A stretch of 64,000 nt of DNA, taken from positions 186,001-250,000 of the forward strand of contig NZ_SORX01000002.1 of NCBI RefSeq assembly GCF_004405125.1, written 5' to 3'. This DNA comes from Jeotgalibacillus salarius. GTDB taxonomy: Bacteria > Bacillota > Bacilli > Bacillales > Jeotgalibacillaceae. Shown here piece by piece: positions 39,729 to 48,243 of the stretch. The position numbers and the translations under genes were made by a program. Under the pieces are notes generated by a model. It was given only the letters and a program-made list of their open reading frames with translations. It did not search any database and was not told the DNA's origin. The first letter of the stretch is position 1; each line of letters opens with the position of its first letter.

Positions 39729-39766
39729 AAAGCTGGGGGGCTATGAGTTGCCCCTCAGCTTTATTT
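39729..39766 (+). terminator. Terminator behind tkt
   Basis: AAAGCTGGGGGGC and GCCCCTCAGCTTT pair over 13 bp (one G-T) followed by TATTTAAG; also readable on the other strand. Confidence 0.8.
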
Positions 39767-39915
39767 AAGTAAAGAGAATTCGGGTTAAAACCCTTATGGG
39801 TAGATTTGTGAAAAAATATTATATAAAGTACTCGATTTATGTAATAAATGATTGTATAATGCTCATTGATCTTGTACACTTTTATATGAAAGTAACAAAT
39901 AGGAGGCAATAAGAA

Positions 39916-40137
39916 ATGGAATTATGGCTTGCAATTGTATTAATTGTTGTAGCTTTGCTGGCCGGAGTCGCACTTGGATTTTTCATCGCACGTAAATACA
40001 TGATGACCTATCTTAAAAAGAACCCGCCAATCAATGAGCAAATGCTTCGCATGATGATGATGCAGATGGGGCAGAAACCGTCGCAGAAAAAAATCAATCA
40101 GATGATGAGCGCTATGAATAAACAACAAGGTAAATAA
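39916..40137 (+). CDS. yneF: YneF, UPF0154 small membrane protein
   Basis: 73 residues, AGGAGGCAATAAGA upstream of ATG 39916. One N-terminal membrane helix (residues 3-25) followed by a conserved cytosolic part with [24 protein letters not shown], the UPF0154 hallmark. Function unknown. TATAAT at about 39856-39861 gives a likely promoter. Confidence 0.95.
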   Translation: MELWLAIVLIVVALLAGVALGFFIARKYMMTYLKKNPPINEQMLRMMMMQMGQKPSQKKINQMMSAMNKQQGK

Positions 40138-40146
40138 TAAATTGAC

Positions 40147-40178
40147 AAGCACTTCTTTAACTAGGAGTGCTTTTATTA
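40147..40178 (+). terminator. Terminator behind yneF
   Basis: AAGCACTTCT and AGGAGTGCTT arms (10 bp, one G-T), then TTATTATT. Confidence 0.8.
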
Positions 40179-40414
40179 TTTGTTCAGAAGCATTTGTTAA
40201 AGAAGACTGTTGACATTCGCTTCACACGGAAGGCTTTTCGCCAGGAGCGTGATGAACTTAAACCACAAACGTCAGTGATATAAAAGCAATAATGGATACT
40301 AACATACCAATATTAATTAGGAATTATTTAAAAGCTTATACCGTATTGAGTAACCAGCACTTAAAATTTCCCATATCAATTTACATATATAGAATCCAGG
40401 GCATAAAACAAAAT
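40179..40414. other. Gene-free spacer between yneF and ynzD
   Basis: An open frame on the + strand (40292-40480) has no ribosome-binding site and runs through the terminator behind it. A GC-richer island near 40215-40255 (CGCTTCACACGG...CGCCAGGAGCG) stands out from AT-rich flanks but shows no gene or repeat I recognise. Confidence 0.5.
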
Positions 40415-40447
40415 AAAAAAGGCTTCAATGTTAGAAGCCTTTTTTAT
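40415..40447. terminator. Bidirectional terminator next to ynzD
   Basis: AAAAAAGGCTTC (40415-40426) and GAAGCCTTTTTT (40434-40445) perfect 12-bp arms. It overlaps the end of the reverse-strand ynzD gene. Confidence 0.9.
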
Positions 40448-40635
40448 TTTGTTTGTACCTCTAATGCAGCTGGTCTGTAAGTGTGTATTCGTTCAAATTC
40501 ATTTAGAAGGTCGTCAAGCTCCTGAGAATACCGAACGGCAGAAGGAGATGATAGTCCTTCTTTAGCAGCAGTGTGAATCAACAACTGACGCTTGTCCTCA
40601 ATGGCTTCAATTAGCTTTTTGTGTTGATCCCCCAT
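40444..40635 (-). CDS. ynzD: Spo0E-family Asp-phosphatase (YnzD-like)
   Basis: 63 residues with AAAGGATAG before the ATG on the minus strand. Two-helix Spo0E-like fold: L-I-E-A-I-E-D-K-R-Q-L-L-I near 8-20 and S-Q-E-L-D-D-L-L-N-E-F near 37-47, with the S-Q-E-L-D signature. Spo0E-type proteins dephosphorylate Spo0A~P and restrain sporulation; this implies a sporulation phosphorelay in the host. The position before ccdA matches B. subtilis ynzD. Confidence 0.88.
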   Translation of the reverse strand: MGDQHKKLIEAIEDKRQLLIHTAAKEGLSSPSAVRYSQELDDLLNEFERIHTYRPAALEVQTK

Positions 40636-40891
40636 TCAAAGTCTATCCTTTCGTCAGGATCCTTAATGGAACCTATACATTATTTGTCATTCTGTTAACT
40701 TAGGGTCTAGTATACAGAAAAAAGAATGAATTGAAAAGAAATTAATCCCTAATCCCAGTATTTTTACAAGTAGATTTGTGACAGAAGTATAACATACATA
40801 AAAATGTAATATATATATTAGGCTGAAGGCAATGAGAACTTTGCTTTGATTTGCTAAAATGAATCTATTGAATACCGATCGGAGTGTTTTT

Positions 40892-41599
40892 ATGACTGAT
40901 TTGAATATCTTTTTTGCATTTGGAGCGGGATTTTTAAGTTTTATATCTCCATGTGTACTACCGCTATACCCAGCATTTCTATCATACATTACAGGGATGT
41001 CTGTTGAAGACCTGTCAAAAGGTAAAGGAATGAGACAAAAAACGAGCTTGCTTCATACTTTGTTTTTTCTATTAGGGTTTTTACTTGTTTTTCTCGGTCT
41101 TGCATTTACCTCTACGTGGATCGCAGATATTTTTAACCAGTATCAAAACGTGATTCGCCAGGTTGGAGCCATATTAATTGTTGTTTTTGGACTGGTCATT
41201 GTAGGCGTTTTTTCTCCGGATTTCTTAATGAAGGAAAGAAGGCTGAACTTTAAAAACCGTCCATCCGGATATGCAGGTTCATTACTGATTGGCCTCGCTT
41301 TTGCAGCTGGCTGGACACCGTGTATGGGACCAATACTAGGTGCTGTATTTACGATGTCAGCATCCAACCCGGGTTCAGGTTTTCCTTACATGATTGCTTA
41401 CTTCTTAGGGTTTGCATTACCATTCTTTATTCTTTCATTTTTCCTCGGGAAAATGAATTGGATTAAGAAGAGAAGTGTTTTAATTATGAAGGTCGGTGGC
41501 TGGGTGATGATCGCAATGGGTATTATATTGTTCTTTGATGGCCTAACCTGGATTATAAATTTAATGCTGCCTATATTCGGTGACTTCACCGGTTTCTAA
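40892..41599 (+). CDS. ccdA: CcdA, thiol-disulfide membrane transporter for cytochrome c biogenesis
   Basis: 235 residues from ATG 40892; the frame extends to 40859, but GATCGGAGTGTTT lies before 40892. Six membrane helices. The redox cysteines are in S-P-C-V-L-P near 20-25 and W-T-P-C-M-G-P near 152-158. It carries reducing equivalents across the membrane for haem attachment and spore cortex thiol proteins. First gene of the ccd cluster. Confidence 0.95.
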   Translation: MTDLNIFFAFGAGFLSFISPCVLPLYPAFLSYITGMSVEDLSKGKGMRQKTSLLHTLFFLLGFLLVFLGLAFTSTWIADIFNQYQNVIRQVGAILIVVFGLVIVGVFSPDFLMKERRLNFKNRPSGYAGSLLIGLAFAAGWTPCMGPILGAVFTMSASNPGSGFPYMIAYFLGFALPFFILSFFLGKMNWIKKRSVLIMKVGGWVMIAMGIILFFDGLTWIINLMLPIFGDFTGF

Positions 41600-41671
41600 G
41601 TTATTTAATTACTTGCAGTGTCGATTTGTTATGAGCTACTAGTGTAAAGATTCATAAATATTGATAGAGTG

Positions 41672-41707
41672 AAAAAACCTGGAACAAATTCTGTTCCGGG
41701 TTTTTTA
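41672..41707 (+). terminator. Terminator behind ccdA
   Basis: AAAAACCTGGAACA and TGTTCCGGGTTTTT arms with short loop and T-run. Confidence 0.9.
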
Positions 41708-41745
41708 TAATGACTATGATAAAGTCCAGTGTTATTTCTGCACAG

Positions 41746-41863
41746 CTGGTGATTGGAGCGTAAGGCGGTGACTCCCTATGGCAGGAAGGGACAGATGGGA
41801 CAGGCGAAGCATGATGGCTCAGCGCCCGGCTGCGGGGTCCGCCTGAAGCGGAAATCAACAGCC
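41746..41863 (+). repeat. Bacillales intergenic repeat, intact copy
   Basis: About 118 bp beginning CTGGTGATTGGAGCG and ending GAAGCGGAAATCAACAGCC, with inner blocks G-ACTCC, GGGGTCCGCC. It matches the dispersed repeat common between genes of many Bacillaceae (GGAGCG...GACTCC...CCGC...GCGGAAATCAACAG). GC content is clearly above the flanks. It lies in the 440-bp gap between ccdA and yneI. A decayed copy is at 52577-52698. Confidence 0.75.
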
Positions 41864-42002
41864 AACTTTAACAGAGCTTTAATAATTAGAGTTAAATTAC
41901 TTAAGACTGCTGATCACAACCATACATACGATGTAATCAGCTATATAAATTAAAAAGGTAAGGATTAACAGTAAACTATTGAAGGACTTTTAGTTTAGTT
42001 GT

Positions 42003-42020
42003 ATAGTTAATATTAACTAT
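42003..42020. promoter_or_regulatory. 18-bp palindrome ATAGTTAATATTAACTAT before the response regulator
   Basis: A perfect dyad 20 bp upstream of the yneI start. Its half-site ATAGTTAA is identical to that of the palindrome before the marR-type gene (52795-52816). Likely a transcription factor site overlapping the promoter. Confidence 0.55.
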
Positions 42021-42039
42021 ATAGATAAGGGTGATATGG

Positions 42040-42402
42040 ATGACAAAAGTTCTTGTTGTTGATGATGCTAAATTTATGAGACTGACATTAAGGAATATGC
42101 TTGAAAATTCAACATTTCAGGTAATTGGAGAAGCTGAGAATGGTGAAGAGGCTGTAGAAAAATATAGATCTTTACACCCTGACCTGGTAACAATGGATAT
42201 TACGATGCCTGTTTTGGACGGTATTTCTGCTGCTAAGGAAATCTTAAAAGAGGATCCAAAAGCCAATATTATCATGTGTTCAGCTATGGGACAGCAAAAA
42301 ATGGTGATTGAAGCCATCGAAGCAGGAGCTAAAGACTTTATCGTAAAGCCCTTTGATGGAACGCGTGTTGTGGAATCGCTAAGCAGAGTGGTGAAGAAGT
42401 AG
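42040..42402 (+). CDS. yneI: CheY-like single-domain response regulator (YneI)
   Basis: 120 residues from ATG 42040 (AAGGGTGATATGG upstream). Receiver domain with D-D near 8-9 (V-L-V-V-D-D-A), phospho-acceptor Asp in L-V-T-M-D-I-T-M-P near 53, Thr/Ser switch in C-S-A-M-G near 83 and Lys in V-K-P-F near 105. There is no output domain. It corresponds to yneI (ccdB) in the B. subtilis ccdA cluster; role not well known. Confidence 0.92.
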   Translation: MTKVLVVDDAKFMRLTLRNMLENSTFQVIGEAENGEEAVEKYRSLHPDLVTMDITMPVLDGISAAKEILKEDPKANIIMCSAMGQQKMVIEAIEAGAKDFIVKPFDGTRVVESLSRVVKK

Positions 42403-42487
42403 CCTCATGAGTGCCTTTTACAAAATGATAAAACTCTATTATACTTAACGGAGGTTTACATATGTGAGGAATTAAGGATGTGTGCTT

Positions 42488-42973
42488 ATGCTTTTATATC
42501 TTTCTACAATAGCTGCTGTTTTTATGGGTGTAGCTGTCTTTATAATCAGGCTGAAAGCTGCTAAAAAACCTGTCACAGCAAAAAAAATATTTTTACCCCC
42601 GATTTTTATGAGTACAGGTGCTTTCATGTTTCTCTTTCCATATTTCCGAGTAACACCGCTTGAAGCGCTGGAAGCTCTGGTTGTCGGTGCATTGTTTTCA
42701 ATTGTACTGATTAAAACGTCAAGTTTCGAACAAAAGGAAGACGGAATTTATTTAAAAGCTTCCAGGGCCTTTCCCTTCATCCTGATTGGACTCCTTGTGT
42801 TGAGAATTATTATGAAGCTTGCATTAAGTACTACACTTGAATTAGGAACGTTAAGCGGTATGTTCTGGATTTTAGCATTTGGGATGATTGTGCCCTGGAG
42901 AAGCGCGATGCTGATTCAATTCAGAAAAATTGAAAAAGGGAATGCGTCTGCTCAATCCACACAAATGGCTTAA
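42488..42973 (+). CDS. ccdC: CcdC-family membrane protein (YneJ)
   Basis: 161 residues from ATG 42488 with AAGGATG upstream. Four to five membrane helices and the conserved M-S-T-G-A-F-M-F-L-F-P-Y-F-R near 43-56. CcdC-type proteins accompany CcdA; their exact function in cytochrome c maturation is unclear. A terminator shared with yneK follows. Confidence 0.93.
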   Translation: MLLYLSTIAAVFMGVAVFIIRLKAAKKPVTAKKIFLPPIFMSTGAFMFLFPYFRVTPLEALEALVVGALFSIVLIKTSSFEQKEDGIYLKASRAFPFILIGLLVLRIIMKLALSTTLELGTLSGMFWILAFGMIVPWRSAMLIQFRKIEKGNASAQSTQMA

Positions 42974-42985
42974 ATATTGGAAAAT

Positions 42986-43014
42986 AAAAAAACATCACAT
43001 TGTGATGTTTTTTT
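42986..43014. terminator. Bidirectional terminator between ccdC and yneK
   Basis: AAAAAAACATCACA and TGTGATGTTTTTTT perfect arms around one base; touches the yneK stop. Confidence 0.88.
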
Positions 43015-43463
43015 CATAGGACAAATAAGTTTTCGTACTGTGTAATATCAATATTCAGTTCATCCAGTTTCTTTCGCAAAAATTTATGATCTCTTTTAGG
43101 TGTGGCAACAATATAGCCTCTAATGATCAAGTCGAGCGTAATCTTATCGGCATTTTCTGAGATAGCCAGTTTTCCGATATTTCCTGCGATTTTTTGTTTT
43201 GCTACATCGCGGAATAATTCGGGAACAGGGCTGACAAGTTCATTCAGCAATTCTTTCTCAGGAGCTCCCCATAAATGAATTGTTTTATTCACATAGTGCT
43301 CTTCCCAATCTAAATCTGATTTTCCGTCTTCTTTAGGCATTCTTTTCAGGAATTTCCTGAACATAAAAAAACCGCCGATTGCAAACAAAGAGACAAGTAC
43401 TACGACCCAAAAAAGTATAAACCATAAAAACCAGCCTTCAAGCACATCCGTCACTCCGTTCAA
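43014..43463 (-). CDS. yneK: YneK, DUF2621 membrane protein
   Basis: 149 residues. One N-terminal membrane helix at about 11-34 (F-L-W-F-I-L-F-W-V-V-V-L-V-S-L-F), then a cytosolic domain with M-P-K-E-D-G-K-S-D-L-D-W-E near 42 and A-P-E-K-E-L-L-N-E-L-V-S-P-V-P near 67, diagnostic of DUF2621. Function unknown; synteny with B. subtilis yneK. Last gene before the block that differs from B. subtilis. Confidence 0.92.
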   Translation of the reverse strand: MNGVTDVLEGWFLWFILFWVVVLVSLFAIGGFFMFRKFLKRMPKEDGKSDLDWEEHYVNKTIHLWGAPEKELLNELVSPVPELFRDVAKQKIAGNIGKLAISENADKITLDLIIRGYIVATPKRDHKFLRKKLDELNIDITQYENLFVL

Positions 43464-43570
43464 TTAATCTAAGATTATTATAAAGGAGTTTACTGATGGC
43501 TTCAAGAACTGGCTGATAAAGTCATGTATTATATTAGCATTAAAATTGTTTAAAGAAGTGGGGGCAGTAA

Positions 43571-43720
43571 TCATTTTACCTGACGATAGCCAAGAGAGAG
43601 TAGCTGGTGAAGGTTTTCACGGCGGACTTCGTATATATTTTCGTTGTCAGCGGTTACGCGGATGTAATCTTCAGACTCTAAATCATGATGTTCAACGTAT
43701 TCTGTTTCGATTTTCCTCAT
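43571..43720 (-). CDS. Small protein of unknown function
   Basis: 49 residues, reverse strand. The ATG at 43720 is chosen because GAGAGGAGG lies directly upstream on the minus strand; the open frame begins further out at 43771. Sequence: T-E-Y-V-E-H-H-D-L-E-S-E-D-Y-I-R-V, then N-I-Y-E-V-R-R-E-N-L-H-Q-L-L-S-L-G-Y. It looks like a compact alpha/beta protein. No family recognised. Confidence 0.65.
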   Translation of the reverse strand: MRKIETEYVEHHDLESEDYIRVTADNENIYEVRRENLHQLLSLGYRQVK

Positions 43721-43841
43721 GGTTTTTCCTCCTCTCATTGGTTGTATATACAATAATATCTGAAAATTCAAATTAATAAATCAGTCAAAAGTATGAATTT
43801 TTATACGTTTTTTGAATGTGAATACTGAATCACGATAATAA

Positions 43842-43863
43842 CAAACGCCTGTTCTGATATAAT
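43842..43863 (+). promoter_or_regulatory. sbcDC promoter with LexA-like box
   Basis: CAAACGCCTGTTCT (43842-43855) has 4 of 5 matches in each LexA half-site (CGAAC-N4-GTTCG). It abuts an extended -10, TG-A-TATAAT, at 43855-43863. Quality is slightly below that of lexA box 1 (CAAAC-N4-GTTCG). The gene start is 33 bp on. Confidence 0.55.
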
Positions 43864-43895
43864 GAAATAATCATTTATAAAAGGGGAATAATAAA

Positions 43896-45032
43896 ATGAA
43901 ATTTTTACATACAGCTGATTGGCATCTCGGAAAGCTTGTTCATGGGGTGTATATGACAGAGGACCAAGCCTGCATTCTAGATCAATTTATTGAACTGGCA
44001 GATACGGAAAAACCTGACGCAATTGTGATTGCAGGAGACTTGTATGATCGTTCAGTTCCGCCTGCTGAAGCAGTCAATCTCCTGAACCGCACACTACATA
44101 CACTTAATGTGGATATGAAAATCCCGATCATTGCAATATCCGGCAATCATGATAGTGCAGACCGCATTTCTTTTGGATCCGCATGGTATAAACATTCGAA
44201 CCTCCACGTCACAGGTAAATGGCAGCCGGATGATGGAGGTGTAGAAATAAATGGCGTTAGATTTCATTCAGTCCCTTATGCGGAACCGGCAGTGATTAGA
44301 GCATTGTTAAATAGTGAAACAATTGCTACTCATCATGATGCGATGACTGAAATTGTAAAAGTGATTAAATCAGCAAAAGACTTTGGTGAAAAACCTGAAG
44401 TATTGGTAGGTCATTCATTTGTAGCAGGGGGTTCCACTAGTGATTCCGAACGGATTTTATCTGTAGGTGGAGCCGGCACTGTGGGCAAAGAATGTTTTGA
44501 TTCATTTTGTTATACAGCACTGGGACATCTTCACAGTCCATATGCGATTAGAGATGAAAAAATACATTATGCAGGTTCACTATTAAAATATTCCTTTTCT
44601 GAAGCGGATCATCACAAAATGGTAAAAAGCGTTACGATAGAAAATGGTAAGGCTGCAGTAAAAGAGATTCTTTTAAAACCCAAAAGAGACTTAGTTATAC
44701 TTCGTGGTTCTCTGGAAGAAATGTTATCCCAGGACTTTTATAAATATAAAGAAGACTATATTAAAGCAGTCTTAACAGATGAAGGTGCTTTAATTGATCC
44801 GATAAACAAATTAAGGTCAATTTATCCGAATGTTCTTCACCTTGAGCGTGAAAGAGCAATACGGGACAGCAATATGGAACGACAGGTGCGTGAGAAGCAT
44901 GAAAATATTTCAGATCCTGAACTTTTTAAACGCTTCTTTGAATATGTAACTGAAGCAGAGTGGACAGAAGAGATTGAGAATGAATTAGAGACCAGTATGA
45001 ACGATGCTTTAAAAGGAAGTGACAATCAATGA
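43896..45032 (+). CDS. sbcD: SbcD, nuclease subunit of SbcCD
   Basis: 378 residues. Mre11-type calcineurin phosphoesterase motifs: H-T-A-D-W-H-L near 4-10, A-G-D-L-Y-D-R near 46-52, S-G-N-H-D near 86-90 and V-G-H-S / G-H-L-H near 170 and 211. It cuts hairpins and protein-blocked DNA ends together with SbcC; overlap of 4 bp with sbcC implies coupling. Confidence 0.97.
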   Translation: MKFLHTADWHLGKLVHGVYMTEDQACILDQFIELADTEKPDAIVIAGDLYDRSVPPAEAVNLLNRTLHTLNVDMKIPIIAISGNHDSADRISFGSAWYKHSNLHVTGKWQPDDGGVEINGVRFHSVPYAEPAVIRALLNSETIATHHDAMTEIVKVIKSAKDFGEKPEVLVGHSFVAGGSTSDSERILSVGGAGTVGKECFDSFCYTALGHLHSPYAIRDEKIHYAGSLLKYSFSEADHHKMVKSVTIENGKAAVKEILLKPKRDLVILRGSLEEMLSQDFYKYKEDYIKAVLTDEGALIDPINKLRSIYPNVLHLERERAIRDSNMERQVREKHENISDPELFKRFFEYVTEAEWTEEIENELETSMNDALKGSDNQ

Positions 45033-48000
45033 GACCCATCAAATTGGTTATGAGTGCCTTTGGTCCATATGCGAAAACTGAAGAAATCCATTTTGACGAG
45101 CTTGGATCGAGAACAATGTTTGTGATTTCAGGAAAGACAGGAGCAGGTAAAACGACGATTTTTGATGCGATTGCGTTTGCACTGTATGGAAAAACAAGTG
45201 GAGAAGAGCGCTCTGCTCAGGATTTGAGAAGTGACTTTGCAGATGAAGACCTGTTAACAAGTGTAGACTTTACATTTGCTTTAAAACGTAAAATCTATCG
45301 TATTAACCGTTCTCCAATCCAGGTGAAAAAGAAGTCAAGAGGGGAAGGGTATACGACTGTAAGCGCTAAAGCTGAGTTTTATGAACTGATTGATGGAGAA
45401 CATCATCTGATAGGTGCAACACTTAGTGAATCTGACGAGCACATCAATCGTCTGATGCAACTGGACTTTCACCAGTTCAAACAGATACTGATGATTCCGC
45501 AGGGTGAATTTAGAACTTTACTTACATCTGACAGCACGGACAAAGAAAGAATTCTTCAGAAACTATTCCACACTGAATCATATAGATTTTTTCAGGATTA
45601 TTTAAAATCAAAATCAAAGGAATTAAGAGATCAGGCAGACGGATACTCAAAAGACCGTGAACGATTGTTTTCAGGATTCGACCCACTTGATCATGAAGAA
45701 CTGAAGGAAGCTTTAACTCAGGGACGTAAAAATGAAAAAGAAATTATAATAATAGCTAAAAACTTAGTAGCAACTCAGAAAGAAAAGTCAAATATAAATA
45801 AAAAAGACATCACTAATAAAAGAGAAAATTATAAAAAAGTTCTAAAAGCAATTGAAAGCGCCAGTTATGTGGAACGTGCATTTAATGAATTGGAAAAAAC
45901 CAATGCAGAGTTGAATCAATTGGAAGAGCAAAGCGATATAATCAGTCAAGCAAAGCAAACACTTCACATGACAATAGAAGCCGAGACTATATGGCCTTAT
46001 TATCAGGATGCTAATATCAAAAAAGAAGATAAGCGTGTCAGAAGTCAATACGGGATAGAAACACATGGGAAACTGATTGCAATGAAACTGGAGTGCGCTG
46101 AATTACAAAAGACACTGGAAAGCTTAAAAGATGTAAAAGAAGAGTTTAAGTTAAAAGAAAAAAAGCAGACTGAACTTCTGGCATTTAAAGATAAGACCGA
46201 AAGATATCATGAAAAATCCAAAGACCTCTCACATCATGCTGAAATTGGAAAAGCAGAACGAGGGAAACTGGATCAGTTTAAAAAGCAATTGACTGAAAAT
46301 GAAACATTAAGAGAAAAACTGCTCACCAAGCAACAATCATGGTATGAAAACCAAAACAGGTCCTCAGAAATTAAAATTCAGTTAAACAGCATTCATTCAG
46401 TTATTAAAATGTTTCAGGAACTTGATGAGTTAGAATCAACATTTCAATTTACCATCAAGGAATTAAATAATAAAAAAGGTTCACTAAGTGATTTTAAAAT
46501 CAAACTGGATAAGGAACAGGTTCGTTTAGATCAGGCATTACATGAGCAATCAGCACAGCATGCTCTGGAGCTGTCACGTGAATTGAAAGACGGTGAAGCA
46601 TGTCCTGTATGTGGTTCACCTGATCATCCTAACCCGGCAAAAAAGGGTGGGGATATCGTTGATTCATCCGTATTCCAACGAAACATTCAGTTGTATCAAT
46701 CTGAAGTTATTAAACTTGAATCGGCCATAGAACATTTGAATGCTAAATTGAAAGAAGTTGAGCAAAATAAACAGAAACTTAACAGTGAAATTACTGCATC
46801 CGAGCTATATGACGGACATGATGATATCCACTACTATCTTGAATTAAAAACGAAAAAAAATCATGAACATGAAGAGCTGATCAAATTTTTAAATGATAAA
46901 GAGCCTTCGATTGAAAGAAAGGAAGTTGAGCAGCAGTCAGCAGAATTAAAACAGAAGACACAGGAGCTTGAAGAAATCGTACAACAAAAACGAGATGCGT
47001 TTATCAGTATCAGAACACAGGTGAATCAGCTTAAAGAGGAGATACCTTCAAAATATCTTGATACACAATACTTGTCAGCAGAGATCAGGGAACTGGATAT
47101 AAAAATTACTGCCTATAAAGAAAAATTTGAGCATGCAGAGACTGCTTTTCAACAAGCTGAAAAAGAGTATAGCCGATTGTCAGAGAGATATAAACAGGCG
47201 CTTGAAGAAGAGTCCAAGGCTGAAGTTTCCTATGAGAATGCAGCAAAAAAATTGGAAGAAGTAATTGAGGGCTCTATATTTTCAGAAGTTAGTGATCTGG
47301 TTCAATCCAAGCTTGAAAAAAATAAAAAAGAAGAGTTGGACAATCAAATATCATCATATGAAAAAAAAGTTTATGCACTGAATGAGTATGCCGAAAAACT
47401 GAAAATGGATTTAGAAAATGTTTCAAGACCTGATATAAAGGTGCTTAACCATGAGAAAGAAACAGTGGAAAAAGAAATAGAGCAGTTAGAAGAAAGAACT
47501 TCCTCGTTAATCAGATATATTACCCACCATGAAAACTTATTGGTGGAACTTGAAAAAAATATGGATGCTTCAAGTGAGGTTGAAAAAAGTTATAAAATTA
47601 CAGGGCATTTATCAGAAATTGCAAACGGTCAAAATGAACTAAAGCTGACATTTGAAAGATTTGTTCTAGCCTATTATTTAGAAGATATTCTGTTAGTAGC
47701 GAATGAAAGACTATTAAAGATGACTTCCGGAAGGTATGAACTTCACAGAAAAGAAGACAGGTCTAAAGGAAACAAACAGGGTGGACTTGAACTGCTGGTG
47801 ATGGATCACTACACAGGGCAGCAGAGACACGTCAAGACATTATCGGGAGGTGAGGCATTTAAAGCGTCTTTAGCGCTCGCATTGGGGCTTGCTGATGTTG
47901 TCCAGTCTTATGCAGGAGGAGTCTCACTGGAAACGATGTTTATTGACGAAGGTTTTGGTACACTTGACCCTGAATCTCTTGATCAGGCAATAGAATCACT

Positions 48001-48139
48001 GATGGATATTCAGGCAGGCGGAAGGTTAGTGGGAGTGATATCGCATGTGCCGGAACTAAAAGAGCGTATTGATGCCAGGTTAGAAGTATTTTCATCTAAA
48101 GGCGGAAGCTCCACAAAATTTATATTTGAATCAATCTGA
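45029..48139 (+). CDS. sbcC: SbcC, SMC-like ATPase subunit of SbcCD
   Basis: 1036 residues. Walker A G-K-T-G-A-G-K-T-T near 35-43, long antiparallel coiled coils, zinc hook C-P-V-C near 526-529, ABC signature L-S-G-G-E-A-F near 939, Walker B M-F-I-D-E-G-F-G near 970. It is the Rad50-type partner of SbcD. It starts inside the sbcD stop region; no further gene follows in the operon. Confidence 0.97.
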   Translation: MRPIKLVMSAFGPYAKTEEIHFDELGSRTMFVISGKTGAGKTTIFDAIAFALYGKTSGEERSAQDLRSDFADEDLLTSVDFTFALKRKIYRINRSPIQVKKKSRGEGYTTVSAKAEFYELIDGEHHLIGATLSESDEHINRLMQLDFHQFKQILMIPQGEFRTLLTSDSTDKERILQKLFHTESYRFFQDYLKSKSKELRDQADGYSKDRERLFSGFDPLDHEELKEALTQGRKNEKEIIIIAKNLVATQKEKSNINKKDITNKRENYKKVLKAIESASYVERAFNELEKTNAELNQLEEQSDIISQAKQTLHMTIEAETIWPYYQDANIKKEDKRVRSQYGIETHGKLIAMKLECAELQKTLESLKDVKEEFKLKEKKQTELLAFKDKTERYHEKSKDLSHHAEIGKAERGKLDQFKKQLTENETLREKLLTKQQSWYENQNRSSEIKIQLNSIHSVIKMFQELDELESTFQFTIKELNNKKGSLSDFKIKLDKEQVRLDQALHEQSAQHALELSRELKDGEACPVCGSPDHPNPAKKGGDIVDSSVFQRNIQLYQSEVIKLESAIEHLNAKLKEVEQNKQKLNSEITASELYDGHDDIHYYLELKTKKNHEHEELIKFLNDKEPSIERKEVEQQSAELKQKTQELEEIVQQKRDAFISIRTQVNQLKEEIPSKYLDTQYLSAEIRELDIKITAYKEKFEHAETAFQQAEKEYSRLSERYKQALEEESKAEVSYENAAKKLEEVIEGSIFSEVSDLVQSKLEKNKKEELDNQISSYEKKVYALNEYAEKLKMDLENVSRPDIKVLNHEKETVEKEIEQLEERTSSLIRYITHHENLLVELEKNMDASSEVEKSYKITGHLSEIANGQNELKLTFERFVLAYYLEDILLVANERLLKMTSGRYELHRKEDRSKGNKQGGLELLVMDHYTGQQRHVKTLSGGEAFKASLALALGLADVVQSYAGGVSLETMFIDEGFGTLDPESLDQAIESLMDIQAGGRLVGVISHVPELKERIDARLEVFSSKGGSSTKFIFESI

Positions 48140-48243
48140 GTGTCACAATATATACAACTTAATGAATCAGGTGATATTGTAACAGCTTAATGATTTTTGT
48201 ACGATTGAGTACATACGGGGAATTCGGTTAAAGGAGCTTTAAA

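Noticed and set aside
40292-40480. 62-codon frame between yneF and ynzD
   Set aside because: No ribosome-binding site; passes through a strong bidirectional terminator and overlaps ynzD.
43546-43776. 76-codon + strand frame opposite the small gene at 43571-43720
   Set aside because: The reverse-strand frame has a perfect ribosome-binding site (GAGAGGAGG) and better composition.
48160-48225. Sigma-B-type promoter before the Sco gene (GGGGAATT)
   Set aside because: A -10-like box is present, but no GTTT-type -35 lies at 12-14 bp.
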